From JAVBSX01 sp051660685 (GTDB lineage Bacteria > Planctomycetota > Planctomycetia > Pirellulales > Thermoguttaceae): a stretch of 64,000 bases of DNA. A program made the position numbers and the translations under genes. The stretch lies in NCBI GenBank assembly GCA_051660685.1, contig JBOFQB010000091.1, positions 35,646 to 99,645 on the forward strand, given 5' to 3'. Below, piece after piece: positions 18,824 through 27,168 of this stretch. Within the stretch, counting starts at the first letter, position 1. Each line of letters starts with the position of its first letter. Under the pieces are notes generated by a model that did no database searches, was not told where the DNA came from, and saw only the letters and a program-made list of their open reading frames with translations.

Positions 18824-18872
18824 TTCATTGCCTGTTCTGATAAATTTTTGCCCCTCTTGACGCTCATGCCTC

Positions 18873-19430
18873 TTAAAAATTCCGTTCATGTCGTTGCAGA
18901 ACAATTCGGAGAAGATTTCTTGCCCGATGTAGACGACTGCGAACGGTTCCAATTGGGAGTTCCAAAATCAGGGCGATTTCTTCATAGGAATGACCTTCCA
19001 TTTCGCGTAAAACGATCACACTCTGATATTCTTCCTCCAAATCTCCAATTGCATCCCAAAGGATTTCAGACATTTCCTGCATTCCCAGTTGCTCCAACGG
19101 AGAACGGGAGTCTTCATCAACAGGTTCTTCCGACATTTCCAAACCGGGATGTTGCAAAGAGTAATGAGGGCGTTGTTTCCTGCGTTGTCCAAGTGCAATG
19201 TTAAACGCAATTCGATACAACCATGTGTAAAATTGACTATTCTGACGAAAGGAGTCAAGTCGCACATAGGCCTGAACAAATGCTTCTTGAACGACATCGA
19301 GAGCATCTTCGGTATTTCGGGCAACGGGAAAAACGGCGTGCAACAGACGGTTCTGGTATTTCAGCACCAACTGTTCATACGCCGCTTTATCTCCGGCCAA
19401 ACTACGTTGTATCAACTGTTCCTCGCTCAA
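18873..19430 (-). CDS. ECF-type RNA polymerase sigma factor (RpoE-like)
   Basis: 185 residues. Region 2 is clear (YQNRLLHAVFPVARNTEDALDVVQEAFVQAYVRLDSFR...FYTWLYRIAFNIALGQRRK), followed by an acidic linker and region 4 (LEEEYQSVIVLREMEGHSYEEIALILELPIGTVRSRLHRARNLLR). The start codon is a TTG (19430) with AGGA seven bases upstream; an in-frame TAG lies four codons before it, so no longer form is possible. It directs transcription of an unknown regulon, probably envelope-related, and is held by the anti-sigma factor encoded downstream. Confidence 0.95.
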   Translation of the reverse strand: MSEEQLIQRSLAGDKAAYEQLVLKYQNRLLHAVFPVARNTEDALDVVQEAFVQAYVRLDSFRQNSQFYTWLYRIAFNIALGQRRKQRPHYSLQHPGLEMSEEPVDEDSRSPLEQLGMQEMSEILWDAIGDLEEEYQSVIVLREMEGHSYEEIALILELPIGTVRSRLHRARNLLRIVLQRHERNF

Positions 19431-20158
19431 AATGCTGTCCTAATGTTGTCCTGACAACCTGTTGGAAACCAAATGTGTCAAGAAAGTTCCAGAAAAAAAT
19501 TTCAAAAAAGGGGCTGCACCCCAAAAACGATAGACTTTTTCGTCAATGCCGTAATACAACCCTCTCTCTACACCCCTTTCTCATTAACGAACAGTCGGCA
19601 AAACCAACACCTTTTCCCGCATTTGCTGCTTTTTCCGTCTGAAAAGTGGTTTTGGAGAGGTCCTTGCATCACAGACAGGTTCTGAACCGCGAAACCTGAT
19701 TGGTCATTATACCAGTTTCTTTTCAAAAAAAGGAAGGAGGTACAAGGGTTAGAACAGAGCATTTCCCAAAAAAAGTTTTACTCTCACAACACCCCGTTTG
19801 AAAGGGTTGATTCAACCATCTTCTCAACTTTCAAGACTTTTAAGGTGCTTTAGAAGCAGCACGGTTTGAAATTTCCAACGTCAACATGTAAAAGTCCCTA
19901 TAAACGTCTGAGAATACAAGCTGTTGACCAACCGTTTGCCAAACAGTTGATAAACCGTTGACTCTCGGGCAAAGCAAACGCCCCAACTGTCTTTCCGCTC
20001 GTGTCTTCCCTCGCTCGTCTTTCCTCTCACTTCTTCCACCTTGTGTCTTCAGTAGGCTTGGAGATTGAACTTGACAGTTTTTCAGGAAAGGGTTAGGCTC
20101 CTAATACCGTTTATAATGGGAATACCGCTAATAACGACAGGAAAACCTGTTCATAATC
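19431..20158. other. Long intergenic region between divergent genes
   Basis: About 730 bases with no recognisable gene or repeat. It should contain the promoters of the divergent sigma factor and kdsD genes. A TATAAT at 20112-20117, 42 bases before kdsD, is a plausible -10 box, but no good -35 is at the right distance. Confidence 0.4.
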
Positions 20159-21190
20159 ATGCACTCACGACAGTTGGAATTTTCGACGTTGAGTCAACCT
20201 AACCCCTTTTTCTCCCAAATGCCCGATTCCAGCGAAGTTGAAAGTTTTGCCCTCGAAAGTCTGAAGCAATTTGCCAAATCACAGGTCAACCTTTTGGACT
20301 CCCTCGCCAACTCTCTCACCCCCTCCTTCCAGAACACCCTGCATCATCTCCTTTCTTCCTTAGGTCGTGTTGCTGTAACCGGTATGGGAAAAAGTGGGCA
20401 TATCGGACGAAAAATTGCAGCAACCCTTGCTTCAACAGGAACTCCCGCCTATTTCATTCATGCGGCAGAAGCGAGTCATGGTGATCTGGGCATGATCGGC
20501 AAAGAAGATACCATCTTGGCCCTTTCGGTCTCAGGTGAAACGGCAGAATTAGCGGATATTCTCAATTTTGCTCATCGTCGGGGTCATGTTATCATTGCAA
20601 TCACTCAAAAACCTCAAAGCACGCTTGCAAAATGTGCCGATCAGGTTTTACTCATTCCTGATGTTCCAGAAGCGTGTCCAATTGGGTGTGCCCCAACCAC
20701 TTCAACCCTTGCAATGTTGACTTTGGGTGATGCAATTGCAATGTCACTTATGCAAGCACGCGGTTTTACCCCCAAAGACTTTAACGAACTCCATCCTGGA
20801 GGAGCTCTTGGAAAAAAACTCCTCTTGGTCGGCTCAATCATGCACTCAGGAGATGCCCAACCCTTAGTCGCCTCTTCCACCTCCATGTCCGAAGTCCTCT
20901 TGATTATGACAGGTAAAGGTTTCGGTTGTGCCGGTGTTCTCGACGCAACGGGTCAACTCATTGGCATTATCACAGATGGAGATTTACGTCGGCACATGAA
21001 CGAAACGCTTCTCCAAGCATCCGCCCTTGATGTGATGACGCAAAACCCTATCACCCTCTCAAAAGAGACCCCTCTCAGCAAGGTTGTCAGGGTGATGAAC
21101 GAAAAAGCAATTACCTGTCTATTTATTACCGAAAATTCACGCCCAATTGGCATTATACACATGCACGATTGTCTTCGAGCAGGATACTGA
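20159..21190 (+). CDS. kdsD: Arabinose-5-phosphate isomerase (KdsD/KpsF)
   Basis: 343 residues, cytoplasmic. It converts ribulose-5-phosphate to arabinose-5-phosphate, the first step of Kdo synthesis for LPS. An SIS sugar-isomerase domain (about 55-190) carries GMGKSGHIGRKIAATLASTGTPAYFIHAAEASHGDLGM and ALSVSGETAEL. Two CBS domains follow (about 220-343), including IMHSGD and ITDGDLRRH. The signature FNELHPGGALGKKLL between them is diagnostic. The N-terminus has about 20 residues more than E. coli KdsD. The next gene, kdsA-kdsC, starts three bases after the stop, so both are one operon. Confidence 0.95.
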   Translation: MHSRQLEFSTLSQPNPFFSQMPDSSEVESFALESLKQFAKSQVNLLDSLANSLTPSFQNTLHHLLSSLGRVAVTGMGKSGHIGRKIAATLASTGTPAYFIHAAEASHGDLGMIGKEDTILALSVSGETAELADILNFAHRRGHVIIAITQKPQSTLAKCADQVLLIPDVPEACPIGCAPTTSTLAMLTLGDAIAMSLMQARGFTPKDFNELHPGGALGKKLLLVGSIMHSGDAQPLVASSTSMSEVLLIMTGKGFGCAGVLDATGQLIGIITDGDLRRHMNETLLQASALDVMTQNPITLSKETPLSKVVRVMNEKAITCLFITENSRPIGIIHMHDCLRAGY

Positions 21191-21193
21191 ACT

Positions 21194-22681
21194 ATGACGA
21201 TTTCAAAAACGGTTGCTCTTTCATCAATTCCTCCCCTTTCGGGTCCCCCCCTTCTGATCGGAAACACCTTACCTTTGGTCTGTCTCGCCGGTCCTTGCGT
21301 TCTGGAAAGTCGGGCTCATGCTCTTGAAATGGCAATTGCGCTCAAGGAAATTTTTCAACAGCACAGCATTCCTCTCATTTTCAAGGCGAGTTTTGACAAA
21401 GCGAATCGAACGTCCCTCTTAGGTTTTCGAGGACCCGGCATGAACGAGGGACTGTCCATTTTGGCCGATATACGCGAGCAGGTCCAACTCCCCGTCGTCA
21501 CAGATGTCCATTCCCCCGAACAATGTGTTCACGTTGCCGAAGTCGTCGATGTTCTGCAAATCCCCGCTTTTTTATGTCGGCAGACAGATATGATTCAGGC
21601 AGCTGCTTTGACAGGTAAAGTGGTCAACATCAAGAAAGGCCAATTTCTCTCCCCTTGGGAAATGTCTTCCGTCCTCTCCAAAGCATGCAGTACGGGCAAT
21701 GATTCCATTCTTTTGTGCGAACGGGGAACCAGTTTCGGTTATGGAAATCTGATCGTCGATATGCGCAGTCTGGAAATCATGAAACAGACACGACACCCCG
21801 TTGTCTTTGACGCAACACATGCCGTTCAATTACCGGGCGCAAAAGGACATGCAAGTGACGGTCAACGGGAATTTGTCCCCGTCCTGATCCGCGCTGCTGT
21901 TGCAGTCGGTATTGCGGCTCTGTTCATGGAAGTGCATCATGATCCCGACAAGGCACCCTGTGATGGTCCCAACATGCTCCCCCTTGCCGCATTAACCGAT
22001 CTGTTGCATGAAATCAAAGCATTGGATGAAATTGCCAAAAACCGTAAAGATGAATTGGCCAAAAACCGTAAGGATGTAATTGTCAAAAACCAAAACGAGA
22101 TTTTGCAGGGATTTCAACAACAACATGCTGGAGAACAAGGACAGGTTGGAGAACAGCATCTGCAACAACAAGGGGGACGATTGCAGGAACAGGCGGAGAA
22201 AAGCAAGAAAGCCGTATTACGCCAAACACGACTTGTCATAACGGATGTAGATGGTGTTCTTACAGATGGAGGTTTGTATTACGGCAAAGACGGGGAGTGT
22301 ATGAAACGGTTTCATGCGCGAGATGGTAAGGCGATCCGTTTACTCCAAGAAGCGAATATTCAGGTCGCGGTTCTTTCAGGTCGGGACAGTCCCGCCTTGC
22401 AACATCGATTGAACGAGTTAAACATCCGGCTGATTGAAGTCGGGCAAGAGGAGAAACGAGATGCCTGTCTTCGCCTGATACAAAAAGCGGGGGTTCCAGC
22501 ATCACAAACGATCTTTCTTGGAGATGATGTTCAGGATATTGCCGGGTTCCGATGTTGCGGATTGGGGATTGCAGTGAACGATGCAGCCGAAGTGGTCAAA
22601 AGAGAAGCGGCAATAACGCTCAAGACAGAGGGAGGACAAGGGGTGTTGTGTGAACTGGCCGATTTACTTCTTGGACGTTGA
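21194..22681 (+). CDS. kdsA-kdsC: Bifunctional Kdo-8-phosphate synthase / Kdo-8-phosphate phosphatase (KdsA-KdsC fusion)
   Basis: 495 residues in one uninterrupted frame. Residues about 10-280 are KdsA (phosphoenolpyruvate + arabinose-5-P to Kdo-8-P): LAGPCVLES, FKASFDKANRTS, TDVHSPEQ, IKKGQFLSPWEM, ERGTSFGYGNLIVDMR and FDATHAVQLPGA. The Cys of AGPCVLES is the metal ligand that marks the metal-dependent KdsA class; E. coli KdsA has Asn there. Residues about 345-495 are KdsC, a HAD phosphatase: TDVDGVLTDGGLYY (nucleophile Asp), VLSGRDS, KRDA and FLGDDVQD. Between them is a linker of about 60 residues with a KNRKDE-type repeat and a Gln-rich stretch. Three of the four enzymes from ribulose-5-P to free and activated Kdo are thus in this operon; kdsB is not in the window. 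Confidence 0.93.
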   Translation: MTISKTVALSSIPPLSGPPLLIGNTLPLVCLAGPCVLESRAHALEMAIALKEIFQQHSIPLIFKASFDKANRTSLLGFRGPGMNEGLSILADIREQVQLPVVTDVHSPEQCVHVAEVVDVLQIPAFLCRQTDMIQAAALTGKVVNIKKGQFLSPWEMSSVLSKACSTGNDSILLCERGTSFGYGNLIVDMRSLEIMKQTRHPVVFDATHAVQLPGAKGHASDGQREFVPVLIRAAVAVGIAALFMEVHHDPDKAPCDGPNMLPLAALTDLLHEIKALDEIAKNRKDELAKNRKDVIVKNQNEILQGFQQQHAGEQGQVGEQHLQQQGGRLQEQAEKSKKAVLRQTRLVITDVDGVLTDGGLYYGKDGECMKRFHARDGKAIRLLQEANIQVAVLSGRDSPALQHRLNELNIRLIEVGQEEKRDACLRLIQKAGVPASQTIFLGDDVQDIAGFRCCGLGIAVNDAAEVVKREAAITLKTEGGQGVLCELADLLLGR

Positions 22682-22867
22682 CCGGGCATTCCAACCGGTT
22701 GAGGACGATCATCAAGACGACTTGTCAAGACAACATGACGGTCAAGGAAAAAAAGATAGTAGACTGGTTCGGCAACCGATTGAAAGACTCAAAAAACATA
22801 ACCGTTCACGGATATTTTTACAAAATATAATTGAAATGGCTTATTTTTAGGGAGGAAAATGAAATCT

Positions 22868-23180
22868 TCGCCCCAACGGGGCGCGACAAAATAGCCCAGG
22901 GTAAGGCGTACTCGCCGCAACCCTGGGTTGGTATCACCAAGACGATCTGCCCTGAAGGGGCAGCACAATCCGTTGTTTCGCCCTGACAGGGCGAATATTT
23001 TTTGACATTTTGACACCGGCGGTTAAAACCGCCGTCTATTTTGTGCCGCACCTTTGGTGCTGAGAATAGGACTCCAATTGTAATTTCCTGTGAACGGTTA
23101 CCAAAAAACTTTATCCATTTTGCCAAACATACATTGATTTGACAACATAGGCCAGATAATTTGAGTTCCCGAACAAGTCT
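22868..23180. repeat. Composite repeat with 234-bp duplicate E
   Basis: Starts with GCCCCAACGGGGC and a CCCAGGGT/ACCCTGGG block, then bases 22947-23180 match 17339-17572 without gaps. It ends with TTCCCGAACAAGTCT nine bases before the 3' end of tRNA-Leu. The unique spacer 22682-22867 before it shows nothing recognisable. Confidence 0.85.
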
Positions 23181-23189
23181 AGTAAAGAA

Positions 23190-23272
23190 TACCGAACCCC
23201 GGACTTGAACCGGGAAGACCTTGCGGTCAGCGGATTTTGAGTCCGCCGCGTCTGCCATTCCGCCAGTTCGGC
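23190..23272 (-). tRNA. tRNA-Leu (anticodon CAA)
   Basis: On the minus strand the acceptor GCCGAAC pairs with GTTCGGT (one G-U). The anticodon stem GCGGA/TCCGC encloses the loop CTCAAAA, giving anticodon CAA. A long variable arm typical of class II tRNAs and a TTCAAGT T-loop are present. Length 83 bases including the discriminator A; CCA is not encoded. Confidence 0.95.
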
Positions 23273-23423
23273 TTGTTTTTTACCCTCAATTTCGATCACA
23301 AATTTGTGAAAAACCACAAAAAGTGGGCGACGAATTGTATTGGAATCGGACTATAACACAAAAAACGGCTCTTTCAAGTGGGGATTTGTTTTTTTCCGTC
23401 GCTTTTCCAGTCTGTCACCTTTG

Positions 23424-24686
23424 TCAAACCTCAACTCGGAAGTAATCATTCAACTCGGGATTCGATGTGTCAATGATCTGAAGACGGTGTAAGACGTTTT
23501 TCCAACGCGGGTCACGATGTAACCGGCCAAAACGATCTGGATCGGAAAAATCAACAGGGTGAGAAGAGATGACAAACAGCTTGGTGTTAGGTGAGGTGTG
23601 TTGTAACACCTCAAGGAACAATTCTTCCAACATAGGTTCGGGTGTTGGTTCGACAATCGCAAGACGTTTGAACATATTTTCCAACAGAACGGGATTCACC
23701 AGACCTCTTTGAAGCACATATCCCATTTTGACGTTCGGTTTCCCGGTCGTCGAAGACGTCTCTATCGTCAACAATTCCTCCTTCGTTGCTGTTCCAAGTA
23801 AGAGATGAGCCGACCCGACCCGGCCGATTTCCCGAATCAGGGTTGCTGTGAAACTGACTGCCAATTCGATTGCAGCACGATCCGCCCCTGTTGTTTGAGA
23901 TGGTTGTGACGGTTGAGATGGTTGTGACAAATCGAGAATAACGGCAACGTCTTGACTCTGGTGCTGCTCACATTGTCGAACAACGAGGTGACGATGTTTG
24001 GCCGATGCTCGCCAATGTATCCATTTTTTGGCGTCCCCTTGTTGCCAATGTCGGACAGAAAGAAATTCCCCGGTCGTCCGACTTGCCCGAAATAGACGGG
24101 CTTGCTGCATTTGATCTTCCGTTTGATGTTGTTGGGACAACCAACTTGCGGAAAGAACCCCAAAACGGGGCAAAACCAATAATTCGTCCTCAAGAGCAAC
24201 CCGCAATGTTGTTCGGAAAAAACCAACCGGAAATCGGGTTGAAAGGATGATCGGCCCTAAATGGTATTTTCCCCGTTGAGGAAGAAGTGCGGAATAGGTC
24301 TTTTTCCGACTTGTTCCGGCTTTGATATATTCAAAATAGACAGAAGGAACAAAAGGTGTCGTCGATTCGGGGTCTTTTGTTGTTGGGAGTCGCTGGACGG
24401 TATCTTCGAGGACAATTGCCCAAGAGGAAAGTCGTTGACGTTCATTTTTGATTTCCAATCCGACATGAAAAGGGTCTCCTGCAAGAACTGTTTTGGGGGC
24501 GTGTCGCAAAAGGGAGAGATTCTTCATCGTTTTACGTTCTAATCGCCAAGCAATGTAAACGGGGCAGATCAGGAGCGAGCCGAAAAGGAGCAGCAGGTTG
24601 ACCTGACGCAATAAAGCCCCGAAAAAGATCAGAAAGATTACGGCGAAGTAGTAAACACCTTCCCGGCACAAAACGGTTCGGAGCAT
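23424..24686 (-). CDS. DUF58 family membrane-associated protein
   Basis: 420 residues from ATG (complement at 24684-24686). The frame is open for another 42 codons, but those overlap the methyltransferase gene and add nothing family-like. Two N-terminal hydrophobic segments (YYFAVIFLIFFGALL and LLLLFGSLLICPVYIAWRL) are followed by a long extracytoplasmic beta-rich region and the DUF58 signature FRASRTTGEFLSVRHWQQGDAKKWIHWRASAKHRHLVVRQCE. A VWA-like segment (VAVILDLS) comes next, broken by a Ser-Gln-Pro tandem insert (SQPSQPSQPSQ). DUF58 proteins usually sit beside MoxR ATPases; here the only MoxR gene is at 50378, about 26 kb away. It starts 28 bases after the methyltransferase stop. Confidence 0.85.
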   Translation of the reverse strand: MLRTVLCREGVYYFAVIFLIFFGALLRQVNLLLLFGSLLICPVYIAWRLERKTMKNLSLLRHAPKTVLAGDPFHVGLEIKNERQRLSSWAIVLEDTVQRLPTTKDPESTTPFVPSVYFEYIKAGTSRKKTYSALLPQRGKYHLGPIILSTRFPVGFFRTTLRVALEDELLVLPRFGVLSASWLSQQHQTEDQMQQARLFRASRTTGEFLSVRHWQQGDAKKWIHWRASAKHRHLVVRQCEQHQSQDVAVILDLSQPSQPSQPSQTTGADRAAIELAVSFTATLIREIGRVGSAHLLLGTATKEELLTIETSSTTGKPNVKMGYVLQRGLVNPVLLENMFKRLAIVEPTPEPMLEELFLEVLQHTSPNTKLFVISSHPVDFSDPDRFGRLHRDPRWKNVLHRLQIIDTSNPELNDYFRVEV

Positions 24687-24714
24687 GGTCAATAACAGAA
24701 TCGGCTTGATGAAG

Positions 24715-25620
24715 TCATGCAAACAGTAGATTTTGCCTTTTTGTGGCGTTCTTTCGGGTTCGATGAATGTTCGTTTCAAAATTTGTAACAACCGCTTCCA
24801 ACATAGGAACACGATTCAACTCTTTGGCCCCGACATGATAAAAATGCTCAATGGTGACCATAGGAAAGTGCCCCCAAAGTGTCTTCAAGGACTCATTGAC
24901 TCGGTACATGTTACTATGCCAAGTTGAGAGCAGAAATCGTGCGCGAGTTTTTGACAAAGCAAGGAACAATCGATTCTCATCCTCTTGAGTCCACGAATCA
25001 AAATAATCGACGTGCCGTCCTAAATACGGGGGGTCACAGTAAATAATGTCATTTTCATTGGCCTCTGAAATCGTTATTTCAAAATCTTGATGTCTAAAGT
25101 CCCAGTTATAATGACCGATTGCTTCTTGGAATTGTTTGACTTGATTTACAATTTTTGTGACGTAAGGTCTCGCAAAACGTGCTGTTTTTCGGCAAAAAGG
25201 TACGTTAAATCCGCCCTTGCTGTTGAACCGAATCATGCCGTTGAAACATGCTCGGGAGAGGAATAAAAAATCGAGCGGGTTTCCTTGCTCGTTAAACCGC
25301 TTCCGAATGTCGTAATAATGCTTTTCACCTTCCCGTTCAAGAAGGTTTCCTTCGTGCTGCAAAAATTGCCGAGTAACCTGCGACGTGATTCTGCCTGATT
25401 GAATAGCCTGATAAAAACGAATAACGTGCGGGTTGAGATCGGCAAAAATCGCGTTTTGTTGTCGCAGATTGAGTCCGACAACGCCGCTCCCCATAAACGG
25501 TTCAATCCATACACTCGTCTTTGAAGAGGACCTCACTTCTTGGACGATTTCAGCAATAAAGGGTACTAACTTGGTTTTGATTCCCTGACACTTGATCGGC
25601 GGAACGAGAATTCTAAGCAT
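24715..25620 (-). CDS. D12-class DNA adenine methyltransferase (Dam / M.EcoRV-like)
   Basis: 301 residues. It transfers a methyl group from S-adenosylmethionine to the N6 of adenine in DNA. Motif I is WIEPFMGSGVVGLNL (about 38-52), followed by FADLNP, the Dam-family region FNGMIRFNSKGGFNVPF and the catalytic motif IV IYCDPPY (about 193-199), in the order of the D12 (alpha) class. M.EcoRV belongs to this same class. Its start overlaps the stop of the EcoRV-like nuclease gene by eight bases, so the pair is co-translated. Predicted to methylate the first or inner adenine of GATATC to protect the host; the target itself is an inference from the nuclease. Confidence 0.93.
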   Translation of the reverse strand: MLRILVPPIKCQGIKTKLVPFIAEIVQEVRSSSKTSVWIEPFMGSGVVGLNLRQQNAIFADLNPHVIRFYQAIQSGRITSQVTRQFLQHEGNLLEREGEKHYYDIRKRFNEQGNPLDFLFLSRACFNGMIRFNSKGGFNVPFCRKTARFARPYVTKIVNQVKQFQEAIGHYNWDFRHQDFEITISEANENDIIYCDPPYLGRHVDYFDSWTQEDENRLFLALSKTRARFLLSTWHSNMYRVNESLKTLWGHFPMVTIEHFYHVGAKELNRVPMLEAVVTNFETNIHRTRKNATKRQNLLFA

Positions 25621-26464
25621 TTTTCTCTCTCCTTGTTGTCGATTTGATAGAGCGTTTTACAGGATTTGCCGCTTCACTCGTTTCGCCCCGATATTCCAAA
25701 AAATCGACCAACTTCGTAATCTTACACTGTTTTCCCTTTTTTGTGATTGTAATTTCACCATAATTCATCCAGTAATCATCGAACCACTTTTCGCCAAGAT
25801 TTTTGAATATGCCGTTTCCGGCCAATATATCAGGAATGTACACAATACTTCCGATGTTAGCCGTATTGCTACTCCCCTGCAAGTCGCTTGCAATTTCCCA
25901 TTTTTCAGATGCAAAAAATTGAATATCTGAGATGACGGAGACTATCGATTTTAAGTCGTCCCATTTGTGAATACGCGTTTCATCAAGATGTGTAGCGTCG
26001 GAACGAGAATAAATCGCTCCGAGACAGAAGTGTCCCGCGTATTCGTTGTAGGGAAACTGAATGTTTTTCCGTTTGTCGCGTTCCTTAAAATAGTTTCCAT
26101 GCGATCCCAAGGTAAATCCATTACAGTATTCGGGATTGGTTGGTAAACGATAAGTCGTTTTCAGGTCAACGGCATATTTGAGACTTGGTTTTTTGTCGCT
26201 AACAAAAGACAAATCGGGATAATAATTTTGGTGTTCTGCGAGAACAATATGAAAATTGTTTTCTTCGGCGAACTGAAGCAACAGCGGAAACAGGTGAATT
26301 TCAAGAATCTTTGAAACGATCTTTGTATCGGTAGAAATCGTATAGATATTTCGAAAAACATCGATAAATCCCTTGACCGTCCACTGTTTATCCGACGTAG
26401 ACACATGTCCCGACAGTGTTGTCGCCAATTGTTGCAATGCACTCTTAAAATGATTCTTCTTCAT
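25613..26464 (-). CDS. Type II restriction endonuclease, EcoRV-like
   Basis: 283 residues. The similarity to EcoRV is visible along the whole core: NYYPDL...YAVDLKTTY (EcoRV NHYPDF...IAIDIKTTY), GFTLGSHGNYF (FTLGGYTSF), FPYNEYAGHFCLGAIYSR, and EKWEIASDLQGSSNTANIGSI (DKWVIAGDLAGSGNTTNIGSI). The catalytic residues D74, D90 and K92 of EcoRV correspond to D84, D100 and K102 here with identical spacing. The recognition-loop residues Gly182, Asn185 and Thr186 correspond to G197, N200 and T201, so the same target, GATATC, is predicted. The protein is about 38 residues longer than EcoRV, mainly a basic C-terminal tail. It is the first gene of the R-M operon. Its codons look more AT-rich than its neighbours', consistent with acquisition by transfer. 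Confidence 0.92.
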   Translation of the reverse strand: MKKNHFKSALQQLATTLSGHVSTSDKQWTVKGFIDVFRNIYTISTDTKIVSKILEIHLFPLLLQFAEENNFHIVLAEHQNYYPDLSFVSDKKPSLKYAVDLKTTYRLPTNPEYCNGFTLGSHGNYFKERDKRKNIQFPYNEYAGHFCLGAIYSRSDATHLDETRIHKWDDLKSIVSVISDIQFFASEKWEIASDLQGSSNTANIGSIVYIPDILAGNGIFKNLGEKWFDDYWMNYGEITITKKGKQCKITKLVDFLEYRGETSEAANPVKRSIKSTTRREKNA

Positions 26465-27168
26465 CGTGTCGATTTATACTCGCTGAATTCAATCGATCCA
26501 TTCTCGCCTATGATGAGGCAGATTAGCGGCTAAGATAGTGTACTCGGCTTGCAAAGTCAATAACGGGCACATGGTGATCAGTCCGCTAACAAGTTCCGCG
26601 AAAAGGAGCAATTTTCATTTTTTTACCACGAAAATCACGAAAGTCACGAAAACCTCACAAAATATAGTTTTTCGTGTCTTTTGTGTGTTTCGTGGTAAAA
26701 ACAAATCCGTCCAACCCGGCTCGGTTCAAATTGCAAAACCAAACTTGTTAGCAGTCTGACATGGTGATAAAGGTATAAAACAATCTGAGCAGGCAAAATA
26801 GAAAGGTTGGGGACTCTCGCCGTGTTCGTGGAGTTCGCAAAGAAGATAGAACATTCAAAATAGGCAAACATGAAAAAGAATAGGTAAAATAGGTTGTATT
26901 GTTTGGATTTTCCGTAAACAACAAATAATTCTTTTTTGCATTTTAATCAGATAATTCGGTTTTTAGGGAGAGTTTGGAACATTCCGGTCCGATAAAGAAA
27001 GAGTAATCGAGGAACTTTGACGTTTTTGAGCGTTATTGCGGTCGATTCGGTCATTCGGATTATTGGGAGAGAAAAAAGTCTGTTCATGCAGATCAATTAC
27101 AGGTTCAAGGTCAAAACTGTCAATTGACCTTAATCCGGTTTCAAGCAACACTATTTGCGGAGAGTCAG
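26465..27168. other. Long intergenic region with one inverted-repeat element
   Basis: No gene is recognisable. The only clear structure is the repeat at 26579-26702. The rest is unique, AT-rich sequence holding the promoters of the divergent restriction gene and porin gene. Confidence 0.5.
26579..26702. repeat. CACGAAA/TTTCGTG inverted-repeat element, copy 1
   Basis: Begins CAGTCCGCTAAC and contains arms TTTTTACCACGAAAA (about 26621) and GTTTCGTGGTAAAAA (about 26687) around AATCACGAAAGTCACGAAAA. A diverged copy with the same CAGTCCGCTAAC head is at 42619-42752. Confidence 0.75.

Noticed and set aside
20071..20117. TTGACA plus TATAAT as a kdsD promoter
   Set aside because: The two boxes are 35 bases apart, too far for one promoter; only the -10-like box is kept as a weak candidate.
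22818..23317. Minus-strand reading frames near tRNA-Leu
   Set aside because: They cross the tRNA gene and the repeat element.
24715..25620. Solitary Dam methyltransferase acting on GATC
   Set aside because: It overlaps an EcoRV-like nuclease gene, so a cognate R-M role is better supported.
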